Positions 9,134 through 17,368 of a DNA stretch of 64,000 nucleotides are shown here, one piece after another. Position numbers and translations under genes: made by a program. The notes below the pieces were generated by a model. It worked only from the letters and a program-made list of their open reading frames with translations, did no database searches and was not told where the DNA came from. How positions within the stretch are numbered: position 1 is the first letter of the stretch; every line of letters begins with the position of its first letter. The stretch is from Halobaculum halobium (GTDB taxonomy: Archaea; Halobacteriota; Halobacteria; Halobacteriales; Haloferacaceae), in contig NZ_CP126158.1 of NCBI RefSeq assembly GCF_030127145.1, positions 1,860,001 to 1,924,000 on the forward strand, written 5' to 3'.

Positions 9134-9847
9134 GTGTCCCGGGACAAGGTGACGTTCACGGACCTCGCGACGGCGACGTACTGCCCGCGGCAACTGTACT
9201 ACGACCGCCGCGAGGATGACCGCGAGCCGCCGCCGGAGGCGACCGTCCGGATCGAGCTCGCCTTCCGGTATCCCGAGCTGCGAGATCTGGACGACGCGGC
9301 CCTGGCGGCGGAATCGATCGATCGCCCGCCGGATAAGTACCGTGCGGCGCTCGCTCGGCTGACTGACCGAGCGGACTGGGAGTCGCTGTCGAGTCCGACG
9401 AACACGCGCGTCCTGCTCGACGGGAAGGACGCACGCGGCGTCGCGCACAAGATCCTCGGGCCGATCGGGGCGGCGGCGCCGCGAGACGACGAGGGGAACC
9501 CGACCGGGGACCCGCCGGTTCCGGTTGTCGTCTCGCCCGGCGAGCCGCCCGATCAGGGCGTGTGGGAGCCGCAGTCGGTGAAAGCCGTCGCGGCGATGCA
9601 CGCCCTCTCGTGGCAGGAAGGGAGGCGGATCAGGCGCGCGCTCGTGGAGTACCCCGCCCACGGCGTCGTTCGCGAGGTCTCCCTGTCGGTCCGGCGCTCC
9701 GGAACGTACCGCCGGGTACTCCGTTCGGTTCGAGACATGGACGGCCCGCCGGCGCGGCTGTCGGGCGACACGAAGTGTCGAGAGTGCCGTCACCGAGCGA
9801 ACTGCGGGGTGAAAACGCGGAGCCTGCGGAGCCTGATCGGACTGTGA
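9134..9847 (+). CDS. Cas4/Dna2-like iron-sulfur protein with degenerate nuclease site
   Basis: A 237-residue protein beginning at GTG 9134. The N-terminal YCPRQLYYDRR and the C-terminal CRECRHRANCG supply four cysteines in the Cas4/AddB arrangement for a 4Fe-4S cluster. The fold region between them lacks the RecB-type nuclease residues. Where Cas4 has GxxD, E-x-K and QxxxY, this protein has GVAHKILG, VVVSPGEPPDQGVW and SVKAVAAMHAL, with no matching Asp, Glu-x-Lys or Gln. It should therefore bind DNA or a partner and not cut. No other cas gene and no CRISPR array is in the window. An AT-rich TTCAAATACG box 20-30 nt upstream is the likely promoter, just after the tandem repeats. Confidence 0.75.
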   Translation: MSRDKVTFTDLATATYCPRQLYYDRREDDREPPPEATVRIELAFRYPELRDLDDAALAAESIDRPPDKYRAALARLTDRADWESLSSPTNTRVLLDGKDARGVAHKILGPIGAAAPRDDEGNPTGDPPVPVVVSPGEPPDQGVWEPQSVKAVAAMHALSWQEGRRIRRALVEYPAHGVVREVSLSVRRSGTYRRVLRSVRDMDGPPARLSGDTKCRECRHRANCGVKTRSLRSLIGL

Positions 9848-9865
9848 GTCGCCTCCGCTCCGTGC

Positions 9866-10483
9866 TCAGGGTTCGCTCGCCAGCCACTCGCGGATCTCGT
9901 CGGCCAGTGGGCCGGCGCGGTGGATGACGCCGCGATCCGGATCGACGACGGTGCTCTCGCCGCCGGGCGTCTCGCCGCCGTCGAGCACGACCGCACAGCC
10001 GTCGCGGATCCGCGGGTCGAGATCGGCGACCCGGCGGACGCTCCCGGCGCCCGAGCGGTTCGCACTCGTCGCGGTGATCGGGCCCGCGGCGCCCGCAAGC
10101 GTCCGCGCAGTTCGGTGATCCGGGACGCGGATCCCGACCCGCGGCCCGCCGTCGGTGAGCTCGGGCGCCAGCGCGTCGCCGCGGTCGACGACGACGGTCA
10201 CTGGCCCCGGGAGGAACGCCCGCGCGAACCGTTCGGCGCGGTCGCTCGCGGGCACGAGCGACAGCGCCGCCTCGACGCCCCCGAACGCGACCGACAGCGG
10301 CTTGTCGCGCGAGCGGTCCTTCAGCTCGTACACGCGCTCGACCGCGGTGGGGTCGGTGGCGTCGGCGCCGAGCCCGTACACCGTCTCGGTCGGATAGACA
10401 ACGGGGTCGCCGGCGCGCACCGCCTCCGCGGCGCGCTCGATATCAGCGTCCGTCAGTCCGCGGTCCGATCCGTCGGCGTTCAT
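9866..10483 (-). CDS. sua5: L-threonylcarbamoyladenylate synthase (Sua5/YrdC family)
   Basis: A 205-residue cytoplasmic enzyme that forms threonylcarbamoyl-AMP from threonine, bicarbonate and ATP, the first step of the t6A37 tRNA modification. Family markers are present in order: YPTETVYGLGADA near residue 32, ELKDRSRDKPLSV (the Lys/Arg substrate-binding motif), FLPGPVTVVV, GIRVPDH and TSANRSG. The length matches the short YrdC-type proteins that lack the C-terminal Sua5 domain. It is the last gene of a three-gene operon with glutaredoxin and redoxin, separated from the redoxin by nine bases. The link of tRNA modification with thiol proteins in one operon is unexplained. Confidence 0.92.
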   Translation of the reverse strand: MNADGSDRGLTDADIERAAEAVRAGDPVVYPTETVYGLGADATDPTAVERVYELKDRSRDKPLSVAFGGVEAALSLVPASDRAERFARAFLPGPVTVVVDRGDALAPELTDGGPRVGIRVPDHRTARTLAGAAGPITATSANRSGAGSVRRVADLDPRIRDGCAVVLDGGETPGGESTVVDPDRGVIHRAGPLADEIREWLASEP

Positions 10484-10492
10484 GGTGGCTTC

Positions 10493-11005
10493 TTACAGGC
10501 GGTGGATCTGCTCTTCGATCTCGTCGTAGTCCGGGAAGTCCGGCCACTCGGCGGCGACCCACGCGTACTCGACGACGTGGTCCGCATCCAGTAGGAACAC
10601 CGCCGGGCGGTGCTCGCGAATCCCCATCATTCCGTCGAGGTCCTGGACGGCGCCGTACAGGTCGCCGACCTCGGCCGAGGGGTCCGAGAACAGTTCGTAC
10701 TCCATCCCGCGCTCCTCCACGAACGTCTTGTGTTCGTACGGGCTCGAAATCGAGACGCCGACGACGGTCACGTCCTCGGTGTCGCCGCGGCCCCACCCGC
10801 GGTCGCGGATCTCGTTCCAGACGTACGTCGCGGGGAACGCGCCGTCCATCGGGAAGAACACGAGCGCGACCGGACCGTCGAGGTCCGACAGAGAGGTGTC
10901 AGTCCAGTACTCGTCCCCGACGAGCGGCCGGGTGAACTCGGGCGCCGCATCGCCGACGGCGACGTGGTCCGCCTCCGGAAGTTCGACGACGTCGAAGTCG
11001 ACCAT
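10493..11005 (-). CDS. Redoxin-fold protein lacking all cysteines
   Basis: A 170-residue AhpC/TSA-like thioredoxin-fold protein. It shows the family start (VGDAAPEFTRPLV), the strand ALVFFPMDGAFPATYVWNEI, then VTVVGVSISSPYEHKTFVEE, YELFSDPSAEVGDLYGAV and RPAVFLLDADHVVEY. In peroxiredoxins a peroxidatic Cys follows the Pro/Thr segment, but here the position reads FPATYVW and there is no cysteine anywhere. It cannot be a thiol peroxidase by the usual chemistry. The ATG follows directly after the stop codon of the glutaredoxin gene, so the two are translationally coupled. The function is open; a chaperone or regulatory redoxin is possible. Confidence 0.85.
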   Translation of the reverse strand: MVDFDVVELPEADHVAVGDAAPEFTRPLVGDEYWTDTSLSDLDGPVALVFFPMDGAFPATYVWNEIRDRGWGRGDTEDVTVVGVSISSPYEHKTFVEERGMEYELFSDPSAEVGDLYGAVQDLDGMMGIREHRPAVFLLDADHVVEYAWVAAEWPDFPDYDEIEEQIHRL

Positions 11006-11275
11006 TCAGGCACCCCCCGCCGCGCCGTCGCCGTAGGTGTTGTCGAGGTACTCGACGATGTTCCCCGACTCGGACATCGTTACGCCGGTGTGTTCGTCGC
11101 GGATCGCGGGCACCGAGCGCTTGCCGGTGAGCCGCGCGACCGCGTTCCGATCGGCGTGCATCGGCTCCACGAACCGCGACTCGTAATCCAGGTCGTACTG
11201 CTTCAGCTTCCGGACGACGCGCTCGCAGTACGGACACGCCTGCAGTCGGTACAACGTGATCTGCGGTTCGGGCAT
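11006..11275 (-). CDS. Glutaredoxin-like protein (CPYC)
   Basis: An 89-residue glutaredoxin or GST N-terminal domain. The active site is CPYC (LYRLQACPYCERVVRKL), followed by the cis-Pro loop RSVPAI and the glutathione-type SESGNIVEYLDNTYG. Haloarchaea use gamma-glutamylcysteine instead of glutathione, so the co-substrate is probably that thiol; this is inferred. The start MPEPQITLY at 11275 is chosen because a GTTA box lies 30 nt upstream and the longer frame is not protein-like. Its stop codon touches the start of the redoxin gene. It heads the operon Grx-redoxin-sua5. Confidence 0.88.
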   Translation of the reverse strand: MPEPQITLYRLQACPYCERVVRKLKQYDLDYESRFVEPMHADRNAVARLTGKRSVPAIRDEHTGVTMSESGNIVEYLDNTYGDGAAGGA

Positions 11276-11406
11276 ACGCGGCCGTACGACGGCATCCCGG
11301 GTAACGCCTTCGCCCGCGGAATCGGTCGATTGAGTCCTCGTACTCGGGCGGGTCCGAGATTCGAGGACAACGCTTAATTCGGGGGCCGGGTTAGCTTCCG
11401 TATCAC

Positions 11407-12789
11407 ATGGGTTTGTCGCCGGTACACGCACTCAGAGGGGCGCCCGCGCAACTCGGCGGACTCACGAACGCCGTGCCAATCACTGACACGACGATCACCG
11501 TCGGCGGCGTCGTCGCGATCGTCGTGCTCATTGGCCTCTCCGCGTTCTTCTCCTCCTCGGAGATCGCGATGTTCTCGTTGGCCAGCCACCGGGTCGAACA
11601 GCTCGTCGAAGACGGTCGCCTCGGCGCCGAGGCGGTCAAGGAGCTGAAGAACGACCCGCACCGACTGCTCGTGACGATCCTCGTCGGGAACAACATCGTC
11701 AACATCGCGATGTCCTCCATCGCGACCGGGCTGTTCGCCATCTACATGAGCCAGGGGCAAGCCGTCGTCGCGGCGACGTTCGGGATCACCGCGCTCGTGC
11801 TCCTGTTCGGCGAGTCCGCGCCCAAGAGCTACGCCGTCGAGAACACCGAGTCGTGGGCGCTGCGGATCGCCCGCCCGCTACAGCTGTCCGAGATCGTTCT
11901 GTTCCCGCTGATCGTCGTCTTCGACTACCTCACCCGCGTCATCAACAAGGTCACCGGCGGACGGTCGGCTATCGAGACCTCCTACGTCACTCGCGACGAG
12001 ATCCAGAACATGATCCAGACCGGGGAGCGCGAGGGCGTCATCGAGGAGGAGGAGCGGGAGATGCTCGACCGCATCTTCCGGTTCAACCAGACCATCGCCA
12101 AGGAGGTGATGACGCCGCGTCTCGACGTGACCGCGGTGCCGAAGGACGCCTCTATCGACGAGGCGATCGAGACGTGCGTGCAGGCCGACCACGAGCGCGT
12201 CCCCGTCTACGAGGGGAACCTCGACAACATCACCGGGGTCGTGAACATCCGCGATCTGGTCCGCGCGCGCTACTACGGCGAAGGCGAGAACGACCTCGCC
12301 AGCGTCGTCCAGCCGACGCTGCACGTCCCCGAGTCGAAGAACGCCGACGAGCTGCTCGAGGAGATGCAGGAGACGCGGATGCAGATGGTCGTCGTCATCG
12401 ACGAGTTCGGCACCACCGAGGGGATCCTCACCCTGGAGGACATGGTCGAGGAGATCGTCGGCGAGATCCTCGAGGGCGACGAGGAGGAGCCGTTCGAGTT
12501 CGTCGAAGACAACACCGTCCTCGTGCGCGGCGAGGTCAACATCGACGAGGTGAACGAGGTGCTCGATATCGAACTCCCGGAGGGTCAGGAGTTCGAGACG
12601 CTTGCGGGATTCGTGTTCAACCGCGCCGGCCGGCTCGTCGAGGAGGGCGAAGAGATCGACTACGAGGGCGTGAAGATCCGCATCGAGGAGGTCGACAACA
12701 CGCGGATCATGCGCGCCCGCGTCACCGTCACCGAGGAGTACTTCCAAAACGACGAGGAGGCGGAGGCGGGCGCGGAAGCAGAGAGCTGA
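11407..12789 (+). CDS. CNNM/CorC family membrane protein with CBS domains
   Basis: A 460-residue protein with the DUF21 (CNNM) membrane domain in residues about 25-200: LSAFFSSSEIAMFSL, the LLVTILVGNNIVNI helix and LLFGESAPKSYAVEN are signature segments. A CBS pair follows (VMTPRLDVTAV through DEFGTTEGILTLEDMVEEIVGEI). The end is the CorC_HlyC transporter-associated domain (VRGEVNIDEVNEVL, ETLAGFVFNRAGRL). Relatives export or regulate Mg2+ or Co2+, with the CBS pair sensing adenine nucleotides and Mg2+. A TTAATT box about 33 nt before the ATG suggests a short or absent leader. It diverges from the glutaredoxin operon. The acidic tail is usual for haloarchaea. Confidence 0.9.
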   Translation: MGLSPVHALRGAPAQLGGLTNAVPITDTTITVGGVVAIVVLIGLSAFFSSSEIAMFSLASHRVEQLVEDGRLGAEAVKELKNDPHRLLVTILVGNNIVNIAMSSIATGLFAIYMSQGQAVVAATFGITALVLLFGESAPKSYAVENTESWALRIARPLQLSEIVLFPLIVVFDYLTRVINKVTGGRSAIETSYVTRDEIQNMIQTGEREGVIEEEEREMLDRIFRFNQTIAKEVMTPRLDVTAVPKDASIDEAIETCVQADHERVPVYEGNLDNITGVVNIRDLVRARYYGEGENDLASVVQPTLHVPESKNADELLEEMQETRMQMVVVIDEFGTTEGILTLEDMVEEIVGEILEGDEEEPFEFVEDNTVLVRGEVNIDEVNEVLDIELPEGQEFETLAGFVFNRAGRLVEEGEEIDYEGVKIRIEEVDNTRIMRARVTVTEEYFQNDEEAEAGAEAES

Positions 12790-12899
12790 CCGGACGACGA
12801 CGCACCGGTCGACGACCCCGCCGTGCGGCCTCGTTCCCGATGCGATGTGCGCGAACGGTCGCGCTCGCTTGCGTGGCTGACTTCTCACGAGGGCAAGAC

Positions 12900-12906
12900 T
12901 TTATCT
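12900..12906 (+). promoter_or_regulatory. TTTATC promoter box before the PAS kinase
   Basis: The TTTATC box starts 30 nt upstream of the ATG at 12930, the distance seen for leaderless haloarchaeal genes in this window. Confidence 0.55.
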
Positions 12907-12929
12907 CCCGACCGTGAACCTGTCACACG

Positions 12930-13943
12930 ATGGACTCCGAGCCTGTTGGGGATCTCTCCCCGCTGTTCTTCACCGAGCTCGTCGAGACGGTCGGCGTTGG
13001 CGTCGCCGTCTACGGCGACGACGGCTCGTACGTCTACGTCAACGAGGCGTATGCCGACTTCTTCGGCGTCGATTCGACGGAGCTGGTGGGCACGCCACTC
13101 TGGGATATCGTCCCGCGGATCGACGCGGACCAGTTCGACCGCTACTGGGCGTCGTTCGAGGTTGGCGAAACCCGGAGCACCGAGACGGTGCACGAGTACA
13201 ACGGGACGACCGTGCCGGTCGACACGATCACCACGCGGCGGATATTCGACGGGACGGCGTACCACTTCGGAACGATCAAAGACATCTCCGAGCGGAAGGA
13301 GCGGGAGCGGGAGATCTCCCGTCAAAACGAGCGACTCGACGACTTCGCCAGGGTGGTCTCACACGACCTCCGCAATCCGCTCAACATCGCGCAGGGCTAT
13401 CTCGACATTCTCACCGAGGACGTCGACCGAGACGAGCTCGCACTCGCGATCAATTCGCTGGACCGGATGGACACGCTGATAACGGAACTGCTCACGCTCG
13501 CCAAGAGCGGCGACGGTATCGGCGACACCGAGCAGGTCTCCGTCTCCGAGGTGGCGGAGGCAGCGTGGAACACCGTTTCGACGGGGGCGGCGGACATCGT
13601 CTATCCCGACCGGAGCGTCGCCGTCATCGCCGACCGGTCGCGTCTCCAGCAGCTCTTCGAGAACCTCTTTCGGAACGCGATCGAACACGGCGGCGAGCGC
13701 ACCACCGTCACCGTCGAAACGCGATCCGACGGCTTCTCGGTCGCTGACGACGGGGTCGGCATCCCAGTTGAAGAACGCGAGACGGTCTTCGACACCGGCT
13801 ACACGACCGTCGAAGACGGGACCGGCTTCGGCCTCAACATCGTTGAGGAGGTCGCGACCGCACACGGGTGGTCGGTGGAGATAACCGAAAGCGCCGGCGG
13901 CGGCGCACGGTTCGACATCTCCGGCGTCGAGTTCGCCGACTGA
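12930..13943 (+). CDS. PAS-domain sensor histidine kinase
   Basis: A 337-residue soluble kinase without membrane helices. A single PAS domain covers residues about 12-125 (VGVAVYGDDGSYVYVNEAY to YHFGTIKDISER). The HisKA phosphoacceptor is VSHDLRNPL near residue 148. The HATPase domain follows with the N-box LFENLFRNAIEHGG, G1 DDGVGIP and G2 GTGFGLNIV. The dimerisation helix and catalytic domain strongly resemble those of the larger kinase at 19162-21930, so the two are paralogues. No response regulator gene adjoins it, so the partner is unknown. The signal is intracellular (redox, light or ligand) and not predictable from the sequence. Confidence 0.93.
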   Translation: MDSEPVGDLSPLFFTELVETVGVGVAVYGDDGSYVYVNEAYADFFGVDSTELVGTPLWDIVPRIDADQFDRYWASFEVGETRSTETVHEYNGTTVPVDTITTRRIFDGTAYHFGTIKDISERKEREREISRQNERLDDFARVVSHDLRNPLNIAQGYLDILTEDVDRDELALAINSLDRMDTLITELLTLAKSGDGIGDTEQVSVSEVAEAAWNTVSTGAADIVYPDRSVAVIADRSRLQQLFENLFRNAIEHGGERTTVTVETRSDGFSVADDGVGIPVEERETVFDTGYTTVEDGTGFGLNIVEEVATAHGWSVEITESAGGGARFDISGVEFAD

Positions 13944-14039
13944 GCAGTCGCCGATCTCTCGACGGGCCGTTCGTCGCTCGCGACGACTGCACGGCCGCGT
14001 CGAATCGCATCGACACGGGACTCCGGAACCGCCTCGCCC

Positions 14040-15245
14040 TCACGCCACCGCGTCGACCGCGGTGAATGCTCCGTACCCGAGCGCCAGCGCCAGCGCCAGC
14101 GAGCCGACCCACGCGAGCACGGTGTAGGCCATCTTCCGCGTGCTCACGCCCGCACCGCCGGCTGCGTACCCCGATCCGATGATCGCCGAGACGATGATCT
14201 CGTTGAACGAGACGGGAATGCCGAACGCGACGGCGGTTTGGGCGATTGCGAAACTCGGGATGAGCGCGGCGATGGAGCGACGGGGACCCAGCGACGAGTA
14301 GTCCTGTGCGAGCGCTTTGATCATCCGCGGGGCGCCCGTCCACGAGCCAGCAAGCAGCCCGAGGCCGCCGCCGACGAGCACGGCGAGCAGTGGGATCTGG
14401 ACGTCGGCGCCCTCGCCGCCGATGAGCGGGACGAGCGGGCCGATCGCGAGCCCGACCTGCGAGCCGCCCGCGGAGAAGGCGACGAGCCCGCCCAACACGA
14501 GGAGGAAGCGCCGCTGCCCGCGCGCCTCGTTGAGTGACATGTCGCGAAACAGCGCGAGCGCCACGATAACCGAGAACGCGGCGGTGACCACGATCCAGCC
14601 GCTCTCGACTCCGGCGACCTCGATCGCGGGGAGGGCGACAGCAGCGGCTTCGGCCAGTGACCGCTGGACGCCCGGCGGCCCGAGCACGGTGAAGCCGATG
14701 TTGGCGACGAGGGCGGCGACGAGACCGGCGAGGGTCGGCACGGCGACGCGCTCGGGGACTCGCTCGGCCCGGAGGAGCCGCGCGGTGCCGTAGGCGATGG
14801 CGCCGCCGACGAACGGGGTTGCGACCCACAGCGCGACGATCTCGCGGTACTTCTCCCACGCGGGATCGCCGCCGAGCGCGAGGCCGACGCCGACGACCGC
14901 GCCGGTGACGGTGAACGCGGTGGCGATCGGGTAGCCCGCGAACACGCCGATCGCGACGAGCACGGCCGCGGTGATCAGCCCGACGATGGCGGCGGACGCG
15001 GTGATCGAGACGCCGACGATGAGGTCGTTTCCGACGGCCTCCGTGACGTTAGCGCCCTGTAACACCGCGCCGAGGAACCCGAGCACCCCGACGACGAGGC
15101 CAGCGCGCATCACGGAGATTGCGTTGGCGCCGACGGCGGGGGCGAACGGCGTCGACCCGGACGAGCCGGCGCCGATCGCCCACGCCATGAACAGCGATGC
15201 GAGGGCGGCAACGAGGAGCGTGGCGAGGGTACCGGCTGCGACCAT
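14040..15245 (-). CDS. Inorganic phosphate transporter, Pit family
   Basis: A 401-residue integral membrane protein with about ten to twelve helices and the inverted repeat of the Pit/PHO-4 family. Signature segments are IGAGSSGSTPFAPAVGANAISVMRA at the N-terminus and QTAVAFGIPVSFNEIIVSAIIGSGYAAG in the second half, both at the substrate site. It should move phosphate (often as a metal-phosphate complex) with H+ or Na+. One central loop carries basic residues (RDMSLNEARGQRR). A CTTAG box about 29 nt upstream supports the ATG at 15245. The small single-helix gene at 15371-15526 lies immediately upstream on the same strand and could belong with it. Confidence 0.9.
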   Translation of the reverse strand: MVAAGTLATLLVAALASLFMAWAIGAGSSGSTPFAPAVGANAISVMRAGLVVGVLGFLGAVLQGANVTEAVGNDLIVGVSITASAAIVGLITAAVLVAIGVFAGYPIATAFTVTGAVVGVGLALGGDPAWEKYREIVALWVATPFVGGAIAYGTARLLRAERVPERVAVPTLAGLVAALVANIGFTVLGPPGVQRSLAEAAAVALPAIEVAGVESGWIVVTAAFSVIVALALFRDMSLNEARGQRRFLLVLGGLVAFSAGGSQVGLAIGPLVPLIGGEGADVQIPLLAVLVGGGLGLLAGSWTGAPRMIKALAQDYSSLGPRRSIAALIPSFAIAQTAVAFGIPVSFNEIIVSAIIGSGYAAGGAGVSTRKMAYTVLAWVGSLALALALGYGAFTAVDAVA

Positions 15246-15370
15246 ACCCTGGCGTCAGGCCCCGCGGCTAAGTCCTTGTTGGGTCGGTCCTCGGAGCGCG
15301 GGTGGCCGACGGCGGGCGTACTGCCTCCCGTGGGCGCGCCGAGGGTCGCGACCGCAGATGACGCCAGCGG

Positions 15371-15526
15371 TCACTGGCGACCCTGATCGTAGCCCTCGGC
15401 GACGTTGACGACGATTCGACGGACGAACAGGTACGCGCCGAACACCAGCGCGAGCAGCACCACGAGGATGATCGTCAGCCCGGGGTTCGCCGCGACGGCG
15501 TCGATCAGCGTGTCCACAACGGCCAT
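15371..15526 (-). CDS. Single-span membrane microprotein (51 aa)
   Basis: Start ATG at 15526, stop TGA at 15371-15373, 51 residues. The sequence MAVVDTLIDAVAANPGL precedes one hydrophobic helix (TIILVVLLALVFGAYLFV), then a basic RR and a polar tail ending YDQGRQ. A CATATCC box lies 30 nt upstream of the start, which supports a real leaderless gene. It is 125 bp upstream of the Pit transporter on the same strand, so it might be a small accessory subunit or a general membrane microprotein. No family is recognised. Confidence 0.7.
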   Translation of the reverse strand: MAVVDTLIDAVAANPGLTIILVVLLALVFGAYLFVRRIVVNVAEGYDQGRQ

Positions 15527-15653
15527 GCCCGCCGATGCGGCGGTGCAGGGGATATGGGTTTCGACAGGGGTGGCGCGGCGAGGACCGGTCGGGCCCGTTC
15601 TCGCGCATCGACCGGGCCGATATCACACCCAGACCGGCCCGTCGCAACCGCCC

Positions 15654-16367
15654 TCAGGCCTCGACTTCGGTGTTCGACTCCGCATCGCGGACGCGGCTGC
15701 AGTGGACGGTGAAGTTGTCGAACAGCGCCTTCGCCTCGCAGGCGGCGTCGTAGCGCTCGGGCGTGATCGCCGCGAGCACCTCGTCGACGCGCTCGTCGCC
15801 GATGCGGTCGCGTTTCCCGTCGGTGACGCTCTCGGCGGTCTCGATGTCGTATTCCGGATGGAACTGGACGCCCCAGCAGTCCCCCTTGCGGAACGCGTGG
15901 ACGCCGAACTCGTTTTCGGCGAGCAGCTCTGCGCCCGGAGGGAGCTCGACCACCGCGTCGCCGTGGGTGGTGAAGACAGTGAACTCCTCGTCGATGCCCG
16001 CGAACAGCTCGTCGTCGCCGCGGTGGGTGACCTCGTTGTACCCGATCTCGAAGTCGTCCATGCCGCCGACGCGGCCCCCTAAGGCCTCCGCGAGCACCTG
16101 GTGGCCGTAGCAGACGCCGAGGATCGGCAGGCCGCGCTCGGCGGCCTCGGCGGTCCACTCGACCAGCGGCGGGATCCACTCCTCGTCCCAGTAGACGGAG
16201 GATCGCGAGCCGGTGATCACCACTCCATCGAAGTCGAACTGCTCGGGCAGCTCCCGTGCGTTCGCGTCGAACTCCGCGAGGTCGGCGTCGAGCTCCCGCC
16301 GGAAGTTCCGGGCGGTGTTCGCACCGTCGTGGGCCGCGTTGAGCAGCGCGAGCCGGAGGCGTGTCAT
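15654..16367 (-). CDS. Class I glutamine amidotransferase-like protein
   Basis: A 237-residue stand-alone GATase1. The catalytic triad is visible: Cys in LGVCYGHQVLAEALGG near residue 85 and His/Glu in WGVQFHPEYD near residue 170. The oxyanion segment ITGSRSSVYWDEEW sits before it. The family (GMP-synthase-like, COG0518) transfers ammonia from glutamine or acts on gamma-glutamyl compounds. The real substrate is not evident because no synthetase domain or gene adjoins. The start MTRLRLALLNAAHDG at 16367 is chosen over an upstream Met because it carries the family N-terminal strand, and a CCCTTT box lies 30 nt upstream. Confidence 0.87.
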   Translation of the reverse strand: MTRLRLALLNAAHDGANTARNFRRELDADLAEFDANARELPEQFDFDGVVITGSRSSVYWDEEWIPPLVEWTAEAAERGLPILGVCYGHQVLAEALGGRVGGMDDFEIGYNEVTHRGDDELFAGIDEEFTVFTTHGDAVVELPPGAELLAENEFGVHAFRKGDCWGVQFHPEYDIETAESVTDGKRDRIGDERVDEVLAAITPERYDAACEAKALFDNFTVHCSRVRDAESNTEVEA

Positions 16368-16458
16368 TACGCGTGCTGGGTCGCTCGCGGGCAAAGGGTT
16401 TGCGCCACCGCCGAGTTCCGCCGGCGTCGCCGACGGCGACGCTGACGGCTCCAGTCGG

Positions 16459-17247
16459 CTACTCCTCGTCGAAGAACGCCACGATCCGGTCGTTCACCTC
16501 GCGGCTCGCCTCCACGTTCGCGAGGTGGCCGGCGCCGCCGATCTCGACGAACTCCCCGCGCGGCAGCCCCTCGGCGAGCTCCTCGCCCTTGGTCGACGGA
16601 CACACCGCGTCCTCGCTCCCGTGGAGCACGAGCGCCTCGTTCGACACCTCGTACAGCCGGTCCGCGACGTCGAATTCGGCGACAGCTTCGCGGGCGGCGG
16701 TCCACGCCGTGCGGTCGGCGTCCTCGACGGCGCGCCACTCGACGATCTGCGAGACGACGTCCGGCTGGTACTCGAGGAACTCGTCGGTCACGGCCGCTCG
16801 CAGCGACGACTCGAGCGCGTCCGGATCGGCGGGGTCTGCCCACAGGGGATCCGGGTTCAGCCCGCTGCCATACGCCGGCGTGCCGACGAGCGCGAGCTTC
16901 CGGACGCGCTCGGAGCGCAGCGCCGCGTGTAGGGCGACCATTCCGCCGAGGCCGACGCCGACGACGTGGGTCGCGCGGACTCCCGCGTCGGCGAGCACGG
17001 CGTCCAGATCCGCGGCGAGTTGCCCGACCGTATACGGCCCCTGTGGCGCGTCGGAGTCGCCGGTGCCGCGCGTCGCGGGGACGATCGCCCGGTACGGCCC
17101 GGCGACGGCGGCGTGCTGCCAGCCCCACTGCCACGGCCCGTAGCCGATCTCTCCGCAGAACGCGACGGCGTCAACGTCGCGGTCGTCGCCGCCCTCGCCG
17201 TCTCTCTCGTAGTACAGATCCACATCCCCGTTCGATGCGTAGGGCAC
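16459..17247 (-). CDS. Alpha/beta hydrolase with nucleophile replaced by glycine
   Basis: A 262-residue alpha/beta-hydrolase fold. The HG-like oxyanion region is GEIGYGPWQWGWQ, and the acid and His are in HGSEDAVCP and GGAGHLANVE. The nucleophile elbow, normally GxSxG, reads VVGVGLGGMVAL, with Gly in place of Ser. The rest of the fold, including the cap, is complete, so this looks like natural loss of activity or a change in chemistry and not a broken gene. The GTG start at 17247 gives VPYASNGDVDLYYERDGEG, which matches the family N-terminus (MPYxxxxGVxLYYE). A TTG start 30 bases upstream is less likely. The gene diverges from threonine aldolase. Confidence 0.85.
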   Translation of the reverse strand: MPYASNGDVDLYYERDGEGGDDRDVDAVAFCGEIGYGPWQWGWQHAAVAGPYRAIVPATRGTGDSDAPQGPYTVGQLAADLDAVLADAGVRATHVVGVGLGGMVALHAALRSERVRKLALVGTPAYGSGLNPDPLWADPADPDALESSLRAAVTDEFLEYQPDVVSQIVEWRAVEDADRTAWTAAREAVAEFDVADRLYEVSNEALVLHGSEDAVCPSTKGEELAEGLPRGEFVEIGGAGHLANVEASREVNDRIVAFFDEE

Positions 17248-17368
17248 GACCGGGAGTTCGGCGCGGCAGGGCCTCAATCCCGGGGGTCTGCCGACGCGGG
17301 CAGTCAGTCACGGGCGCCGCCGCGCCGTGACCGGTCCGTATTTCTACGGCGAGAGCGACCCGACGAAC

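Noticed and set aside
8817-9152. Proteins encoded by the tandem repeat (both strands)
   Set aside because: The 23-bp period is not a multiple of three, so the 23-residue periodic translations are artefacts of repeat length; no start signal or family supports them.
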